NCBI RefSeq assembly: GCF_009811315.1
Contig: NZ_BLID01000001.1
Coordinates: 62,001 to 126,000, forward strand
DNA: 64,000 nt
Direction: 5' to 3'
Origin: Vibrio atypicus
Lineage (GTDB): Bacteria > Pseudomonadota > Gammaproteobacteria > Enterobacterales > Vibrionaceae
The notes below the pieces were generated by a model. That model saw nothing but the letters and a program-made list of their open reading frames with translations. It was not told the origin of the DNA and searched no databases. The position numbers and the translations under genes were made by a program. Each line of letters starts with the position of its first letter. Position 1 is the stretch's first letter. This document shows positions 18,138-28,444 of this stretch, piece after piece.

Positions 18138-19658
18138 ATGATTTACGCACAACCAGGCAGCCCGGACTCTGTAGTCACTTTTAAATCACACTACGATAAC
18201 TACATTGGTGGCGAGTGGGTAAAACCTGTTGGAGGGGAGTATTTTTCTAATATCTCACCAATTAATGGGCAATCCTATTGTCAGGTAGCTCGTTCAGGCG
18301 AAGCCGATATATCACTGGCTCTTGACGCTGCACATAATGTCAGAGCGACATGGGCGGCAACCAGTGTGACCGAACGCTCGAATATCCTTCTAAAAATTGC
18401 CGACCGTATTGAAGAGCATCTCGAAGAACTTGCTGTGGCAGAGACATGGGAAAACGGTAAGCCCGTTCGAGAAACACTCGCAGCAGATCTACCACTTGTC
18501 GTTGACCATTTCCGTTACTTTGCGGGCTGTATTCGTGCGCAAGAAGGTAGCGCCGCTGAGCTTGATGCTAACACCGCTAGCTACCACTTTCCGGAGCCGA
18601 TTGGTGTCGTCGGTCAAATCATCCCTTGGAACTTCCCAATGCTCATGGCGGCTTGGAAGCTCGCTCCTGCTTTAGCGGCTGGTTGTTGTGTCGTGCTTAA
18701 ACCCGCAGAACAAACTCCGACATCTATCCTACTGTTGATGGAGAAAATTGGCGACCTTATCCCAGCAGGCGTGATCAATATCGTCAACGGCTTCGGCAGT
18801 GAAGCAGGACAAGCCCTCGCAACGAGTGACAGAATTGCCAAGCTAGCATTTACGGGCTCGACAGAAGTCGGGAATCATATTCTGAAGTGTGCTGCCGATA
18901 GCCTGATCCCTTCTACCGTTGAGCTTGGTGGTAAGTCACCTAACATCTATTTCCCAGACATCTTCGAGCATGAGGACGAGTATCTAGAGAAATGTATTGA
19001 AGGCACCCTACTCGCCTTTTTCAACCAAGGCGAAGTGTGTACCTGCCCTTCACGCGTATTAGTGCACGAATCTATCTATGATAAGTTTGTTGCTAAAGTT
19101 GCCGAGCGAGCAAAAACCATTGCGCAGGGCAACCCGCTCGATACTGACACCCAAGTTGGCGCTCAAGCATCGCAAGAGCAGTTTGATAAAATCTTAAGCT
19201 ACTTAGAAATCGGTCGACAAGAGGGTGCGAACGTTGTCTTTGGTGGCAATATCGCACAGCAAAATGATGGATTATCATCGGGTTACTATGTGCAACCGAC
19301 CTTGCTTGAGGGTCACAATAAGATGCGCATATTCCAAGAAGAGATTTTTGGACCTGTTATTGCGATTACCAAGTTTAAAGACGAGGCAGAAGCACTGGAG
19401 ATCGCCAATGACACTGAGTATGGCTTAGGTGCAGGTGTTTGGACGCGTGACGCTAACCTTGCGTATCGTATGGGGCGTAAAATTGAAGCAGGCCGTATCT
19501 GGATTAACTGCTACCATGCTTACCCAGCTCATGCGGCATTTGGCGGCTATAAAAAATCAGGTATTGGTCGTGAAACACATAAGATGATGCTCGATCACTA
19601 CCAAAACACCAAAAACCTGCTGATCAGCTACGATGTGAACCCATTAGGCTTCTTCTAA
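18138..19658 (+). CDS. NAD(P)-dependent aldehyde dehydrogenase (acetaldehyde type, AldB/ExaC-like)
   Basis: 506 residues from an ATG with AAGGA 8 bases upstream. Family motifs: [47 protein letters not shown] (catalytic Glu) and [15 protein letters not shown] (nucleophilic Cys near residue 300), and a C-terminal [11 protein letters not shown]. Length and sequence resemble E. coli AldB and Pseudomonas ExaC, which oxidise acetaldehyde and similar aldehydes to acids. Divergent from an AcoR-like activator and behind a sigma-54 promoter candidate, so probably induced by acetoin, ethanol or acetaldehyde. The exact substrate is not decided by sequence. Confidence 0.93.
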   Translation: MIYAQPGSPDSVVTFKSHYDNYIGGEWVKPVGGEYFSNISPINGQSYCQVARSGEADISLALDAAHNVRATWAATSVTERSNILLKIADRIEEHLEELAVAETWENGKPVRETLAADLPLVVDHFRYFAGCIRAQEGSAAELDANTASYHFPEPIGVVGQIIPWNFPMLMAAWKLAPALAAGCCVVLKPAEQTPTSILLLMEKIGDLIPAGVINIVNGFGSEAGQALATSDRIAKLAFTGSTEVGNHILKCAADSLIPSTVELGGKSPNIYFPDIFEHEDEYLEKCIEGTLLAFFNQGEVCTCPSRVLVHESIYDKFVAKVAERAKTIAQGNPLDTDTQVGAQASQEQFDKILSYLEIGRQEGANVVFGGNIAQQNDGLSSGYYVQPTLLEGHNKMRIFQEEIFGPVIAITKFKDEAEALEIANDTEYGLGAGVWTRDANLAYRMGRKIEAGRIWINCYHAYPAHAAFGGYKKSGIGRETHKMMLDHYQNTKNLLISYDVNPLGFF

Positions 19659-19683
19659 TTGCGTTTATAGATTTCATCATGTC

Positions 19684-19714
19684 ACAGAGAGTACATTTGT
19701 ACTCTCTGTTTTTT
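19684..19714 (+). terminator. Rho-independent terminator after aldehyde dehydrogenase
   Basis: ACAGAGAGTAC (19684-19694) and GTACTCTCTGT (19699-19709) form a perfect 11-bp stem with a 4-base loop, followed by TTTTT. Confidence 0.93.
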
Positions 19715-19722
19715 AATATCAA

Positions 19723-19914
19723 TCAAACGCGTTTGGGCTGAGCCTCGCTCTTGCGCTTATCATAGAAATACAGCACAGCACCAAAAATCAGAGCAAGCAC
19801 AGAGATACTAAACAGTGCAGGCATACTCAAAATCCAAGCAAATGTCGCGGTCAAAAAAGCAATGAATGTTACCATTCTGCTGCTTGACATAACCCGTCCG
19901 AGTTTTCTGTCCAT
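19723..19914 (-). CDS. Small two-helix membrane protein
   Basis: 63 residues with AGGGGGA just before the start. Basic N-terminus, two hydrophobic helices (about 15-30 and 35-50: SISVLALIFGAVLYFY) and a charged DKRKSEAQPKRV tail. An inner-membrane protein of unknown function; the family is not recognised. It is alone between the aldehyde dehydrogenase terminator and a divergent AT-rich spacer. Confidence 0.6.
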   Translation of the reverse strand: MDRKLGRVMSSSRMVTFIAFLTATFAWILSMPALFSISVLALIFGAVLYFYDKRKSEAQPKRV

Positions 19915-20069
19915 ATTTCCCCCTAACCAAAGAAAATTGGGTGGCGTTAAACACTTGTTTTCACAAGATGATTATTGCAATAACGGACAAAAATTAACCT
20001 AAAATTACCTCAAAATATCTAGTCATGTGACTTCTATCATAAGCGCGAATAACCGAAATATTAGGGTTG

Positions 20070-20831
20070 TCAGTACACGTCAAAGAAAAAGTATATCGTC
20101 ATAAAGGCGCTGGATGTAGAGACAAAGCCCCGTATATAAATTTGAGGAATATTTCTCGAAATTCGAGCGGCCACATACCCCCCTGCAAGGGTACCGAGCA
20201 TCACCACAATACCTCTACTCCAATCAATCGACCCGTCCACTATAAATATTGCAATCGCTATAATAGAGACGCAAGATGAGACCAAAAGTTTAAGGCCGTT
20301 CATCTGATTAATGTCACTGTAGCCCGCTAATACTAAGTAACTCAGAACAATGACGCCCAAGCCAGCATTGAAAAAGCCGCCATAAGCAGAGACACAAACT
20401 AAACACAGTGCTAATGAAGCAACGCCCCAAAAAGGATGAATTGTCGAACGAGATGCCAACTGCGCAAACAATCGGTTGATATGTTGACCAAATACAAACA
20501 GCAGAGTAGCGAACAATAGTAGCCAAGGAATCGCTTCTAAGAAAAGAGATTCATCCACACTGAGCAGCAACAATGCACCGAGAGCGCCGCCAAGAAGACT
20601 CAAGCACACAAGAGAAATCAAAGAAGCCGTGCTTTGTACAATATCTTTTCTAAAGCCATACGCTCCGCTAATGTAGCCGGCACATGCAGCAAACGTGTTA
20701 GTTGCGTTGGCCGCTATCGGAGGAACTCCAACAAAAAGCAACGCCGGGAAAGTAATAAAGCTACCCCCACCAGCGACGCTATTTAATACCCCGCCTAGCA
20801 CTCCTGCTACAAATAGTAGAATCCATTCCAT
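20070..20831 (-). CDS. TauE/SafE-family membrane permease
   Basis: 253 residues, almost entirely hydrophobic with about eight helices. The N-terminal repeat signature GVLGGVLNSVAGGGSFITFPALL and its echo YGGFFNAGLGVIVLSYLVLAGY are typical of TauE/SafE (DUF81) transporters, which export sulfite, sulfoacetate or other small anions. The substrate cannot be told. The gene lies downstream of the lipoprotein gene on the same strand, about 90 bases apart. Confidence 0.9.
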   Translation of the reverse strand: MEWILLFVAGVLGGVLNSVAGGGSFITFPALLFVGVPPIAANATNTFAACAGYISGAYGFRKDIVQSTASLISLVCLSLLGGALGALLLLSVDESLFLEAIPWLLLFATLLFVFGQHINRLFAQLASRSTIHPFWGVASLALCLVCVSAYGGFFNAGLGVIVLSYLVLAGYSDINQMNGLKLLVSSCVSIIAIAIFIVDGSIDWSRGIVVMLGTLAGGYVAARISRNIPQIYIRGFVSTSSAFMTIYFFFDVY

Positions 20832-20922
20832 AATCTAACGTCGTCAATAAATGTTACTGACAATGTAACTGACTGGATTCCTTGAGTAAACTTTCACCAA
20901 AAGTAGTCGTTAAAGCCGAACC

Positions 20923-21756
20923 TTATTGAATATCAAGCGCAATACTCTTCCAATCTTGCAGCTCTTCACGATAGTGCTCTGTCTGCTTGTCGGTCGCCGA
21001 ATTGATCATCTGCACTAAGTATTGATTCGCTACCTTTCTGTTGTGATCTATCTTTTGTTCTAACTGGGGGGCGTAATAGCTTGTAGGGTCAAACATCAGT
21101 TGCTCGAAGTGTGGTTCAAAGCGAGCAATATCAAAACGCTTCATGAATAGAGAGTTCATCTCAACTCTCATTTTAGTTTGGTGTTGAATCCAATCCAAGG
21201 AAGTCACCGATAACTCTTGGCTCCAAAGCTTAATCAGTTGCTTTTGCTCCTTTGTCACACTACCTAACCAATCATCAACATTCTCTGCAATTTTCTCTGC
21301 ATAATTACGTCTTGATTCTCGCTCTGATAGCTTTTGATGTTTCTTCTTGTATTTGGTGTGCCTAACTCGAATATTGTTCATCAGCTCTTCGACTTGCGAA
21401 TCGGTCAGCTGTTGTGCCAGTTCAAATAACTCAGGAGCAACTCGCTGTATCAACCTATCACTGTGGCTTTGAAACTTAGACTCCTGACGCTCTAAGTCCT
21501 CGATTGTAAATGCCCTCAGATCTAGATCGATAAGTTCATCTAGATGCTCTATATAGTTTGGAATCTCTTCTTTACGGTGCCACTCACTCAGCAACATAAT
21601 TTTGTCACTGACTAGCTCCTCTTGTTCATCGTTGAGTTCGACATAATCTTCGAGGTATTCGATGAACAGCCAATCCATATTGTTATAAACAAACTTGGTG
21701 CTACATCCAGACAGCAGAACCCCTATCGCAGCAAAAATAATCCATTTTTTCATCAT
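20923..21756 (-). CDS. DUF6279-type lipoprotein
   Basis: 277 residues. Lipobox GVLLSGCSTKFVYNNMDWL: Cys18 would be lipidated. The rest is helical and charged (long Glu/Lys/Gln stretches, few glycines), with repeated acidic segments such as YLEDYVELNDEQEELVSDK that are typical of this uncharacterised lipoprotein family. It probably sits at an inner leaflet of the envelope facing the periplasm. Function unknown. Confidence 0.85.
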   Translation of the reverse strand: MMKKWIIFAAIGVLLSGCSTKFVYNNMDWLFIEYLEDYVELNDEQEELVSDKIMLLSEWHRKEEIPNYIEHLDELIDLDLRAFTIEDLERQESKFQSHSDRLIQRVAPELFELAQQLTDSQVEELMNNIRVRHTKYKKKHQKLSERESRRNYAEKIAENVDDWLGSVTKEQKQLIKLWSQELSVTSLDWIQHQTKMRVEMNSLFMKRFDIARFEPHFEQLMFDPTSYYAPQLEQKIDHNRKVANQYLVQMINSATDKQTEHYREELQDWKSIALDIQ

Positions 21757-22144
21757 TCATTCCTGTAAACCCACCGCGGCGCACAGATTAGACTTATTGA
21801 ATAGAAGCGTAGGCACTTCCTACCTCACTCAAGCAAATTCAATACCACTCGTCGAGCTTCATTGTCTTATTTCTTTAACTCACTCTAAAGCTGTGGTTTT
21901 TCTGACAAACTCGTAACAAATCAAGTTGGCGAAGTATGCCTTAAACAGCTCACTGTCGCGGCAATCAATTTCCGCTAACAAGCACATGACTTAAACAACC
22001 AATGTCAACACCCTGCTAAAGAGTTGTAACAAATGTCAACGAATCCCTTACCAAAACTAGGAATAACCTTACACAGCCTGACTGACCCTTTACGTAAGTG
22101 TAGATAGTATGGTTCTCAACGGTTAGCCAAAAGGAGAGACCACT
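21757..22144. other. Noncoding divergent region between two envelope-protein genes
   Basis: 388 bases without a gene I can support. It should hold the divergent promoters. GTAACAAAT occurs twice (near 21914 and 22026), and TAGTAT near 22106 could be a -10 element for the DUF3316 gene. No clear operator. Confidence 0.3.
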
Positions 22145-22477
22145 ATGAAGAAAATTATCCTATTAGCATCATTAGTCATGAGCACATCAGTTTTTGCGGC
22201 AATACAAACCACAATGTCAAATCGTACCTTCGAAACTGAAAGCTACGCGACGAAGCAGCAAGCGTACGAAGCAGGAATGACCCTTATGGAAGAATTTAAA
22301 ACCATGCCTCAAGAGGAACTTAAATATAAATTAGTGACAGGAAACCAAAATGTCATTAATCCAAGTATTGAAGTTACAGATATGAATGTCGTTGTCGGCG
22401 AGTATGGCAATAGTCAAGGCCAGCTACAGTACAAAGCCATCGTTGATGTGGATTATCAGTACAAATATCGCGACTAA
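22145..22477 (+). CDS. Periplasmic DUF3316-type protein
   Basis: 110 residues, signal peptide 1-19 (ending SVFA), about 91 mature residues. The pattern ATKQQAYEAGMTLMEEFKTM followed by KYKLVTG and a beta-rich end (AIVDVDYQYKYRD) matches DUF3316 proteins, common in vibrios. Function unknown; members are often described as envelope-stress-linked, which I cannot confirm here. AAGGAGAG precedes the start and a strong terminator follows. Confidence 0.8.
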   Translation: MKKIILLASLVMSTSVFAAIQTTMSNRTFETESYATKQQAYEAGMTLMEEFKTMPQEELKYKLVTGNQNVINPSIEVTDMNVVVGEYGNSQGQLQYKAIVDVDYQYKYRD

Positions 22478-22499
22478 GAATCCTTCACCCCTGCCTTTT

Positions 22500-22526
22500 G
22501 CCGCCTTTCACCCAGGCGGCTTTTTT
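22500..22526 (+). terminator. Rho-independent terminator after the DUF3316 gene
   Basis: GCCGCCT (22500-22506) and AGGCGGC (22514-22520) form a perfect 7-bp stem, 7-base loop, followed by TTTTTT. Confidence 0.92.
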
Positions 22527-22658
22527 AATTGCTCACTTCTGACTCTTTGCTAACACATTCTTTGTATTAGGACTCTATTGTAATTCAGCTTTCTGTGCAC
22601 CACAGTTGATGCTACCTTTATTGAAACCATTTATGCATCACATTGATTAGGTAGACAA

Positions 22659-23030
22659 ATGAAAACAATCTTAGCAGCGTCAGTTCTTTCAGTGATGGTA
22701 CTGACTGGATGCGCAAAACAAACAGAGCCTCAAAAACAGATCAGCCCGTCGAATCCGATGTGCAGCACCAAAACAATGCCAGGTGGTTGGAGTGTATCCG
22801 ACGTAACTCCTGGCGTCGAAAAAGCGCTAGATAATGTTCTTGCTCAGATGAATACCGCTTCTAAATTAAAGCAAATCAACGAAGTTAGAACTCAAATAGT
22901 CAATGGCACGAATTACGCGATTGAATTCACGCTAGAAAATGGTGAAGTTTGGCATACCGTTGTGTACCGAAACCTGCGTGACGATTACATGATTGAGCAA
23001 GTGGCGCAGCAAGGTCCGCTTTGCCCTTAG
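22659..23030 (+). CDS. Small lipoprotein with cystatin-like motif
   Basis: 123 residues. Lipobox VLTGCAKQ with Cys18. The mature part starts with PMCSTKTMPGGWSV, has a helix (EKALDNVLAQMNTASKLKQI), then RTQIVNGTNYAIEFTLENG, which contains Q-x-V-x-G followed by a beta strand, the hallmark of the cystatin fold. Cystatins inhibit cysteine proteases by that loop; bacterial versions are poorly studied and inhibition is not implied. Probably an outer-membrane lipoprotein. Confidence 0.72.
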   Translation: MKTILAASVLSVMVLTGCAKQTEPQKQISPSNPMCSTKTMPGGWSVSDVTPGVEKALDNVLAQMNTASKLKQINEVRTQIVNGTNYAIEFTLENGEVWHTVVYRNLRDDYMIEQVAQQGPLCP

Positions 23031-23040
23031 TGAGTTCCAT

Positions 23041-23068
23041 GAGAAAGCCCCAACTATGGGCTTTCTCT
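23041..23068. terminator. Terminator hairpin after the cystatin-like lipoprotein
   Basis: GAGAAAGCCC (23041-23050) pairs with GGGCTTTCTC (23058-23067), 7-base loop. It lies between convergent genes and the T-tract is short. Confidence 0.8.
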
Positions 23069-23087
23069 TACTCTGTGCTATCAAGCA

Positions 23088-24032
23088 TCAATAACCCAAC
23101 ACTGTCGCAACCAATTTATGGTCTGAGCCCCTAGGTTCATCACTGCTCCACCTTCTACAGATCCTTCTCCCCTGCTCGGCAGACTTCAACCACAAATGAT
23201 CGATCGCAATCATAGATTGAGGCGGTGTGGTTATGCGTTCGGCCCAATTAGGCCAACTCGCGACTGGAGTAGTTTGAAAACTGGGAAACAAATTGGCAAA
23301 GCGCAAACTGACTGAAGACAGATTGAAATCACCGATAATGATGGTCTCATCGGATGGATATTGCTCTATTAACGTTTCTATCGTGTGAATAAGTGTATTG
23401 CGACGATGCCAAAGCGCTTTGCTTCGCGGAGACGGTGGATGGGCAGTAATCAACACGAACGCTTGCTGTTTAGTCGGGTGCCAAACCCCGCGAATGATCG
23501 CTTGCTGATCTGGCGAATAAAACACGGACATATTCCTAAGCTCAGATCGACTTAGAATCATCTGCCCTGATGGAAAGCCAACTCCCTCTTGCCCTCCATA
23601 TTGATAAGGATATATATCGCTTAACACTTTAAGTTTCTCCCCCACAGGTGGCGAGACTTCTTGCAACACAACCAAGTCAAAAGTGCTGTTGTGCAGGTAA
23701 CTCAGCGTTTGGTTAATGTCTTCATTTTCATAGAACATATTGAACTGGGCCACCATCACTGAATTTGCACATTCTGATGAAACAAGTTTTGATGTCACAG
23801 GCGTTAACAACCAGTAGGCTACTGAAAATAGAACACTCGTTATTACTAGAGTCCATTTTTTCCATACGCTAAACGTCAGAGCAATCAAACAATACGTCAG
23901 TAAAAACAGGCTCGGGTATGCAACAATGTTTTCTACCCACCAAGTTACTTCATAGAATGTGAGACCTATCCAAATAATCGTAGGCAAGCAAACAATGAAC
24001 CAGAGCAATAATCGTTGCACAGCATTTTCCAC
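23088..24032 (-). CDS. Membrane-anchored endonuclease/exonuclease/phosphatase family protein
   Basis: 314 residues. Three N-terminal membrane helices (about 8-25, 37-53, 60-77) then an EEP domain: MVAQFNMFYENED, DLVVLQEVSPP (metal-binding Glu), ITAHPPSPRS, IIIGDFNLSS (catalytic Asp-Asn) and GSDHKLVATV (catalytic His). The soluble domain would face the periplasm after an odd number of helices. Family members cut DNA, sphingomyelin or inositol phosphates; the substrate here is unknown. Confidence 0.9.
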   Translation of the reverse strand: MENAVQRLLLWFIVCLPTIIWIGLTFYEVTWWVENIVAYPSLFLLTYCLIALTFSVWKKWTLVITSVLFSVAYWLLTPVTSKLVSSECANSVMVAQFNMFYENEDINQTLSYLHNSTFDLVVLQEVSPPVGEKLKVLSDIYPYQYGGQEGVGFPSGQMILSRSELRNMSVFYSPDQQAIIRGVWHPTKQQAFVLITAHPPSPRSKALWHRRNTLIHTIETLIEQYPSDETIIIGDFNLSSVSLRFANLFPSFQTTPVASWPNWAERITTPPQSMIAIDHLWLKSAEQGRRICRRWSSDEPRGSDHKLVATVLGY

Positions 24033-24205
24033 CCAATTAACTGACTAAAGTATGAACGATAATCTCACTATTGTGCGCTATTATCCCTCTGCTATTTGAT
24101 GACTCAATCAATACTGAGCTCACATCACCAACAATCATTGAAACAATTTGTAATACTTTTGCTATCATTAAGCTGCTGTTAATAAAAGGGAACACAAAAC
24201 GCCTT

Positions 24206-26680
24206 ATGGCTGAGATCACCGACAAAAAGCTCATCAAGCTAATAACCTATGCGCCTGCCACTATCGTTGGCTTTTTTACTTTATTGTGGCTCACCTTAGC
24301 CATAACAGACATCTTGCTCAGTTCGGAAGAAAAGCTAGAAGCGCTTAAGTTAGACTATCAACAACGACAAAATACGGTGTTGACGAAGCAAGTTGAATAC
24401 GTCGCTGATCAGGTAAAATACGCCCGTGAACGAACAGAAGAGCAATTAGAACAAACCATCCAAGAGCGAATCTACGAAGCGCACTCCATTGCCACCAGGT
24501 TATATGAAAGCAACAAACATCTTCCGGAGCCGGAAGTCACTCGCCTTATTACTGATGCTCTACGCGACATCCGATTTAATAATGGTCGAGGCTACTTTTT
24601 TATCTACAAGACAGAAGGCTTAAACGTCATGCACCCGCTTCTTCCGCGAGTGGAAGGGACATCATTGTGGGACTTTAAAGATGTTCGAGGTAGCTACATC
24701 GTTCGCGAGATGGGTGAGCAAGTCAAAGAAAAGGGTGAAGCGTTTTATCGATGGTGGTTCGTAAAACCCGACAACAAAAACAAAGAATTTGAAAAAATTG
24801 GCTTTGGTAAATACTTTGAACCTTATGATTGGTTTATCGGTACTGGCGACTATGTTGTCGATGTCGAAGACGACATTAAAAAAACCGTATTGGCTTGGAT
24901 TAGAAATTTAAGGTTTGGTCAATTTGGTTACGTCTTCGTCCTTGATGCTCAAGGTAAAGTCTTATCCCATATAGATCCAACCTTGATTAGTCAAAACGCA
25001 CTGCGACTGGGAACTCAGCCAAACATCGACGGTGTCATTGAGATAATGAATAGTGATGGTCAATTTGTCGAACATACCTCTTATTATCTACCCGCAGGCA
25101 TTACTAATCCTCAAAAACAAAGCTATATCATTAAAGAGCCTTCTTGGGGATGGCGCATTGGATCTGGTGTCTATGAGGAAACTCGCCAACAATTCTTAGC
25201 TAAACGTCAACAACAGTTGGAATTAGAACAGCGACATACTGTAAGCCAGATGATCACGATAGGCGTCATTACTACGCTGATAGTCGCGTTATTTTCTTTA
25301 ATGCTAAGTCGATTGATCACCAAGCGCTTTGAGTTGTTTCAAAGCCGCATCAACAACGATTTCAATCAGCTGCAAGAAACCAAAGACAAGCTTGAACACA
25401 TGGCATTGCACGACGATCTGACCGGGTTGCCAAACCGCGCGCGTCTGCATGAACATATTGCTAGCAGTATCGCAATCTCCAACCAAAATTGTCAGCAACT
25501 AGCCGTTATGTTTGTCGATTTAGATGATTTCAAAAAAGTGAATGACTTATATGGCCACAGCGCTGGCGATCGCCTACTCAGTGAAATTGGTAAGAAATTT
25601 GAGTCATTCCTCCAGCCTCACGAATTTGTCGCGCGATTCGGTGGCGATGAGTTTATTTTCTGTTTCCCATGTTTGAATAATCTTGCAGAAACAGAAAGCA
25701 AGGTAGAGTTGATTAAGAATGTCTTCAAACAGCAATTTGTCATTGATAATAAGGTTCTATTTGCCAGCTGCTCGATTGGCGTTTCTATGTACCCAACAGA
25801 CGGCGACGATCCTGAAGACTTGATCTCCAAAGCAGATATTGTTCTCTATAAATCAAAAGCGAGACAAAAAGGCGATGTGCTGTTTTTCGACAGTACCATC
25901 AACCAGCAAGTGCAATATGACTTTCTGCTTGAGCGAGAGCTGCGTGGAGCGATTGAACGTGGCGAGCTATCTGTTGTCTACCAACCTCAGATCAATGCTC
26001 AAAACGGAGAACTTTATGGCGTTGAGAGCTTATTGAGATGGCACAACCCCCAACTTGGTCACGTGTCTCCACTCGAGTTTATTTCTCTCGCTGAAGAAAT
26101 TGGCTTAATCAACCAACTTGGCGAATTCGTTCTTGATCGTGCGTGTGAAGAATTTAGTCAGCTATTTCCTAGTGGTAACACGGCACTGTCTATCAACATT
26201 TCACCAATGCAGTTAATGAATGATCAGTTTGTCCCCTCACTTCTTTCTATCGTTAAGCAATATGGGCTTTCCAATCAACGCATCACTCTTGAAATCACCG
26301 AGAATGTCCTGATCACAGATCTTCTTAAGGTCACGCCAATTATCTCTGAATTGAAAGAGTTGGGCTTTACCATGTCACTTGATGATTTCGGTACTGGCTA
26401 TTCCTCATTGAGCTACCTAAGTAACCTGAATTTAGACGAGCTAAAAATCGATCGTACTTTCATCGACAAGATGCTCAATTCAGAACAAAGCGACTCCCTC
26501 GTCAAAGCGATTATTGCGATCGCTCGGTCAGCTGACATGCGCGTTGTCGCTGAAGGCGTAGAGACAAAAGCACAGCAAGATGTGTTGATCCAATATGGTT
26601 GTGACATATTGCAAGGCTACTTACTTGAACGTCCGATCTCAGCAGAAGTGCTCGCAGATAAGTACGCTAAGGCAGACTAA
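24206..26680 (+). CDS. Cache-GGDEF-EAL membrane c-di-GMP enzyme
   Basis: 824 residues from ATG 24206, the first Met before the initial membrane helix (PATIVGFFTLLWLTLAI). Cache_2-like periplasmic sensors (about 60-330; GRGYFFIYK, GFGKYFEPYDWFIGTGDYV, YGYVF-type second unit), TM2 near 350, then GGDEF (ARFGGDEFIF) and EAL. No inhibitory RxxD precedes GGDEF. In the EAL domain the first motif reads ESLL rather than EALL, but catalytic Glu, DDFGTGYSSLSYL and VVAEGVET are kept, so phosphodiesterase activity is likely. Which activity dominates is not decidable. Confidence 0.93.
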   Translation: MAEITDKKLIKLITYAPATIVGFFTLLWLTLAITDILLSSEEKLEALKLDYQQRQNTVLTKQVEYVADQVKYARERTEEQLEQTIQERIYEAHSIATRLYESNKHLPEPEVTRLITDALRDIRFNNGRGYFFIYKTEGLNVMHPLLPRVEGTSLWDFKDVRGSYIVREMGEQVKEKGEAFYRWWFVKPDNKNKEFEKIGFGKYFEPYDWFIGTGDYVVDVEDDIKKTVLAWIRNLRFGQFGYVFVLDAQGKVLSHIDPTLISQNALRLGTQPNIDGVIEIMNSDGQFVEHTSYYLPAGITNPQKQSYIIKEPSWGWRIGSGVYEETRQQFLAKRQQQLELEQRHTVSQMITIGVITTLIVALFSLMLSRLITKRFELFQSRINNDFNQLQETKDKLEHMALHDDLTGLPNRARLHEHIASSIAISNQNCQQLAVMFVDLDDFKKVNDLYGHSAGDRLLSEIGKKFESFLQPHEFVARFGGDEFIFCFPCLNNLAETESKVELIKNVFKQQFVIDNKVLFASCSIGVSMYPTDGDDPEDLISKADIVLYKSKARQKGDVLFFDSTINQQVQYDFLLERELRGAIERGELSVVYQPQINAQNGELYGVESLLRWHNPQLGHVSPLEFISLAEEIGLINQLGEFVLDRACEEFSQLFPSGNTALSINISPMQLMNDQFVPSLLSIVKQYGLSNQRITLEITENVLITDLLKVTPIISELKELGFTMSLDDFGTGYSSLSYLSNLNLDELKIDRTFIDKMLNSEQSDSLVKAIIAIARSADMRVVAEGVETKAQQDVLIQYGCDILQGYLLERPISAEVLADKYAKAD

Positions 26681-26793
26681 ATAGAAACGACAAACTTGCT
26701 CATTTGTAAAAACCTGCGCATTTGTTAACAATTATGCTATCATCAGCCGCTTTTTGACGTACCTCACAATTCTTATGAAACGGAGTGGGGGAA

Positions 26794-28440
26794 ATGCATA
26801 GGTTTGTTTGGAAACGAACAGACCACGAAATAGCGAACTTTTTAATGTCTAATCTAGCGCAGTCAGTTGACGGTATTCACAATCACGAGTCCGTTGATAC
26901 TGCAGAAAAAGCGACTACTAAACCTTCGAATCTATTCGGTAAACTTGAACTCAACAATCCAGTATTTTGGCTAAGTGGCACTTTCTTACTTGGCTTTGTA
27001 TTCCTTGCTCTTACCAACACTCAACAGCTTTCCCAATGGGTAAACAGCGGCTTTGCTTTTTCAACCCAATACTTTGGCGCCTTTTGGCAAGTCCTACTGT
27101 TGGTTAATTTCCTAATCGGACTATTCCTAGCCTTTGGCCGAACTGGCTACGTAAAACTTGGCGCTCTACCAAAACCCGATATCGATACCTTTAAATGGCT
27201 ATCAATTGTACTTTGTACGCTACTTGCTGGTGGCGGGGTATTTTGGGCTGCCGCCGAGCCAATCGCTCACTTTGTTTCCTCTCCGCCACTTTATGGAGAA
27301 GCAACGACAGCACGCGCGGCGGCGATCAATGCATTATCACAATCATTTATGCATTGGGGTTTTCTTGCTTGGGCTATCTTAGGCTGTTTGTCTTCTATCG
27401 TTTTGATGCATCTTCACTATGACAAAGGCCTACCTCTTAAACCTCGCACTTTGCTTTATCCAATCTTTGGTAACAGAATTCACGGCTGGGTCGGACATAT
27501 CGCCGATGCATGCAGTGTTATTGCAGTTGCAGCAGGAACCATTGGGCCAATAGGTTTCTTAGGCCTTCAAATCAGCTATGCGCTCAACGAGCTTTTCGGT
27601 TTAAGTGATGGTTTCACAACTCAAATGCTGGTTATTCTTTTTGCTATCGCGATGTACACCATTTCTGCATTAAGTGGGGTAAGTAAAGGCATTCAAATTG
27701 TTAGCCGCTATAACATCATCCTCTCTGTTGCTTTGATCGGTTACATTCTTATTTTTGGCCCTACCAGCTTTATTGTCGATGGCTACGTTCAGGGTGTCGG
27801 CCGCATGGTAGACAACTTCTTCCCAATGGCCCTTTACCGAGGCGATACGGGTTGGTTAGATTGGTGGACCGTGTTTTTCTGGGGATGGTTTATCGGCTAC
27901 GGCCCAATGATGGCAATTTTCATTGCTCGAATTTCTCGTGGACGTACCATTCGCCAACTTGTGCTTTCAATCAGTATTGCTGCACCTCTTATTACCTGTT
28001 TTTGGTTTAGCATAGTGGGTGGTAGCGGCTTAGCTTTTGAACTGGAAAACCCAGGCTTGATCTCAGGAGCCTTTGAAGGCTTTAACCTTCCTGCTGTTTT
28101 ACTTGCGATTACCGCAGAACTGCCTTTCCCTATGATCGTTTCGGTTCTGTTTTTGGTGCTGACCACCACGTTCATTGTCACTACAGGTGATTCAATGACC
28201 TACACCATTAGTGTCGTTATTTCTGGTACAACGGAGCCAAATGCTGCCATGCGCAGTTTCTGGGGCGTTATGATGGGTGTCGTTGCGATTGCGCTGATAT
28301 CTATGGGGTCTGGTGGCATAACAGCGCTGCAATCCTTTATTGTGATCACCGCAGTGCCAGTATCGCTCATTTTATTACCAAGCATCTGGAAAGCGCCGCA
28401 AATCGCCAACCAAATGGCAAAGCAACAAGGCCTAGTATAA
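26794..28440 (+). CDS. BCCT-family transporter
   Basis: 548 residues from ATG 26794, with GGAG 8 bases upstream; the GTG three codons earlier is too close to that site. A hydrophilic N-terminus of about 55 residues precedes about 12 helices. BCCT signatures are GGGVFWAAAEPIAHFVSSPP and WWTVFFWGWFIGYGPMMAIF followed by ARISRGRTIRQLVL. BCCT carriers import betaine, carnitine, choline or related compounds. The C-terminus is short, without the long osmosensing tail of BetP; the substrate is unassigned. Confidence 0.93.
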   Translation: MHRFVWKRTDHEIANFLMSNLAQSVDGIHNHESVDTAEKATTKPSNLFGKLELNNPVFWLSGTFLLGFVFLALTNTQQLSQWVNSGFAFSTQYFGAFWQVLLLVNFLIGLFLAFGRTGYVKLGALPKPDIDTFKWLSIVLCTLLAGGGVFWAAAEPIAHFVSSPPLYGEATTARAAAINALSQSFMHWGFLAWAILGCLSSIVLMHLHYDKGLPLKPRTLLYPIFGNRIHGWVGHIADACSVIAVAAGTIGPIGFLGLQISYALNELFGLSDGFTTQMLVILFAIAMYTISALSGVSKGIQIVSRYNIILSVALIGYILIFGPTSFIVDGYVQGVGRMVDNFFPMALYRGDTGWLDWWTVFFWGWFIGYGPMMAIFIARISRGRTIRQLVLSISIAAPLITCFWFSIVGGSGLAFELENPGLISGAFEGFNLPAVLLAITAELPFPMIVSVLFLVLTTTFIVTTGDSMTYTISVVISGTTEPNAAMRSFWGVMMGVVAIALISMGSGGITALQSFIVITAVPVSLILLPSIWKAPQIANQMAKQQGLV

Positions 28441-28444
28441 AGCG

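Noticed and set aside
26775..26801. Short upstream ORF before the BCCT gene (8 codons)
   Set aside because: It overlaps the BCCT start in another frame and is most likely chance.
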